Of a stretch of 5,404 nt of DNA, positions 4,943 through 5,404 are shown one piece after another. Within the stretch, counting starts at the first letter, position 1, and each line of letters begins with the position of its first letter. The position numbers and the translations under genes were made by a program. The DNA is from an uncultured Dehalococcoidia bacterium (GTDB taxonomy: Bacteria > Chloroflexota > Dehalococcoidia > Tepidiformales > Tepidiformaceae), in assembly GCA_937864275.1 (NCBI GenBank), contig CALMIW010000653.1, positions 1-5,404 of the forward strand. Reading direction: 5' to 3'. A model generated the notes under the pieces. It made no database searches, was not told the origin of the DNA, and worked only from the letters and a program-made list of their open reading frames with translations.

Positions 4943-5404
4943 TGGTATTCGCCCAAGAGCGTGCTCACAACGTTCTCGAACTCTTCGGTGCTGTAGCACT
5001 CGATGACGATCTTCGCGCCCTTCTTCTGCGGCTCGACCTTCACACGGGTGCTGAGGGCGCGTCGCAGCCGGGATTCGATGTCGGAGTAGGCGGTATCGCG
5101 CCGTGCGGTCTGCGCGCCGGCTGACGCCGTTGTGGCCGGGGCCTCGGCGAGAGAACGGCGGACGAATCCCTCGGTGTCGCGCACGGAGAGCTTGCGCTTC
5201 ACGACTTCGCGCCAGGCGTTGACGCGGCCGCGGCCTTCGGGGAGGCCCAGGAGTGCGCGGGCGTGGCCTTCGGTGATCTCACCGGCGACCAGGCTGCGGC
5301 GGATTTCCGATTCGAGCTGGAGGAGCCGGAGGGCGTTGGCGACGGTGGCACGATTCTTGCCGACGCGCTTCGCCACTTCTTCCTGCGTGAGCTGGTACTC
5401 CTCG
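4939..5404 (-). CDS. parB: ParB/Noc-family chromosome-partitioning protein (N-terminus outside window)
   Basis: The minus-strand frame is open to the right edge, giving 154 visible residues of the middle and C-terminal parts. The helix-turn-helix that reads parS sites is evident in LTQEEVAKRVGKNRATVANA (visible residues 5-24), followed by LRLLQLESEIRRSLVAGEIT and EGHARALLGL, classic for the ParB central domain. KLSVRDTEGFVRR and an Ala/Thr-rich linker (about 84-100) lead to a C-terminal dimerisation segment, ESRLRRALSTRVKVEPQKKG then AKIVIECYSTEEFENVVSTL. The N-terminal CTPase domain (GERR-type motif) is beyond the window, so activity as a CTP switch cannot be judged here. ParB loads near the origin on parS and works with ParA in segregation; a parA gene, if present, should lie just outside on the right. 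No parS-like 16-mer (TGTTTCACGTGAAACA type) is visible in this window. Confidence 0.93.
   Translation of the reverse strand, partial: EEYQLTQEEVAKRVGKNRATVANALRLLQLESEIRRSLVAGEITEGHARALLGLPEGRGRVNAWREVVKRKLSVRDTEGFVRRSLAEAPATTASAGAQTARRDTAYSDIESRLRRALSTRVKVEPQKKGAKIVIECYSTEEFENVVSTLLGEYQ

Noticed and set aside
3815..4996. 393-codon open frame on the plus strand, opposite the CoA-transferase and ridA
   Set aside because: It is the antisense shadow of two well-supported genes in GC-rich codons. Its sequence is Gly/Ala/Asp-rich without any recognisable domain.

Overview
The window comes from a strongly GC-rich bacterial chromosome. The gene content is a class I-type PRPP synthase, a ParB homologue, a CaiB/BaiF CoA-transferase, a RidA-family protein, a PaaI-like thioesterase and a hydrolase fused to a class III cyclase-like domain. 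With a c-di-AMP riboswitch added, it fits a GC-rich Chloroflexota (Dehalococcoidia-like) or actinobacterial-type genome. Chloroflexota is my preference, but it is an inference: no rRNA or other phylogenetic marker is present.

Layout. On the plus strand (1-1506), the 3' end of a fusion gene is followed 20 nt later by a hotdog-fold thioesterase. The fusion has an alpha/beta-hydrolase remnant and a cyclase homology domain, and both look catalytically degenerate. The two genes probably form one transcription unit. It ends at a perfect 15-bp inverted repeat (1531-1565) that also lies at the 3' end of the convergent minus-strand gene.

The rest is on the minus strand. From the right edge leftward it reads parB (5' end cut by the window), ridA (starting inside the parB stop codon with a GTGA overlap), a CoA-transferase, and prs with a TTG start. 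This looks like one co-directional cluster with gaps of -4, 39 and 84 nt.

The most notable element is in the 358-nt stretch between prs and position 1806. It holds a near-textbook c-di-AMP (ydaO/yuaA) riboswitch on the minus strand (about 1924-2043). All its conserved blocks, P1 and the loop-tail pseudoknot can be read directly. A promoter-like AT-rich patch lies just upstream. Downstream is a leader that can fold in two exclusive ways, one of which buries the Shine-Dalgarno sequence. The only gene this riboswitch can control nearby is a 61-codon zinc-ribbon protein (1621-1806) with an excellent ribosome binding site. So the window contains a compact, apparently orphan c-di-AMP-controlled unit for a small zinc-binding protein of unknown function.
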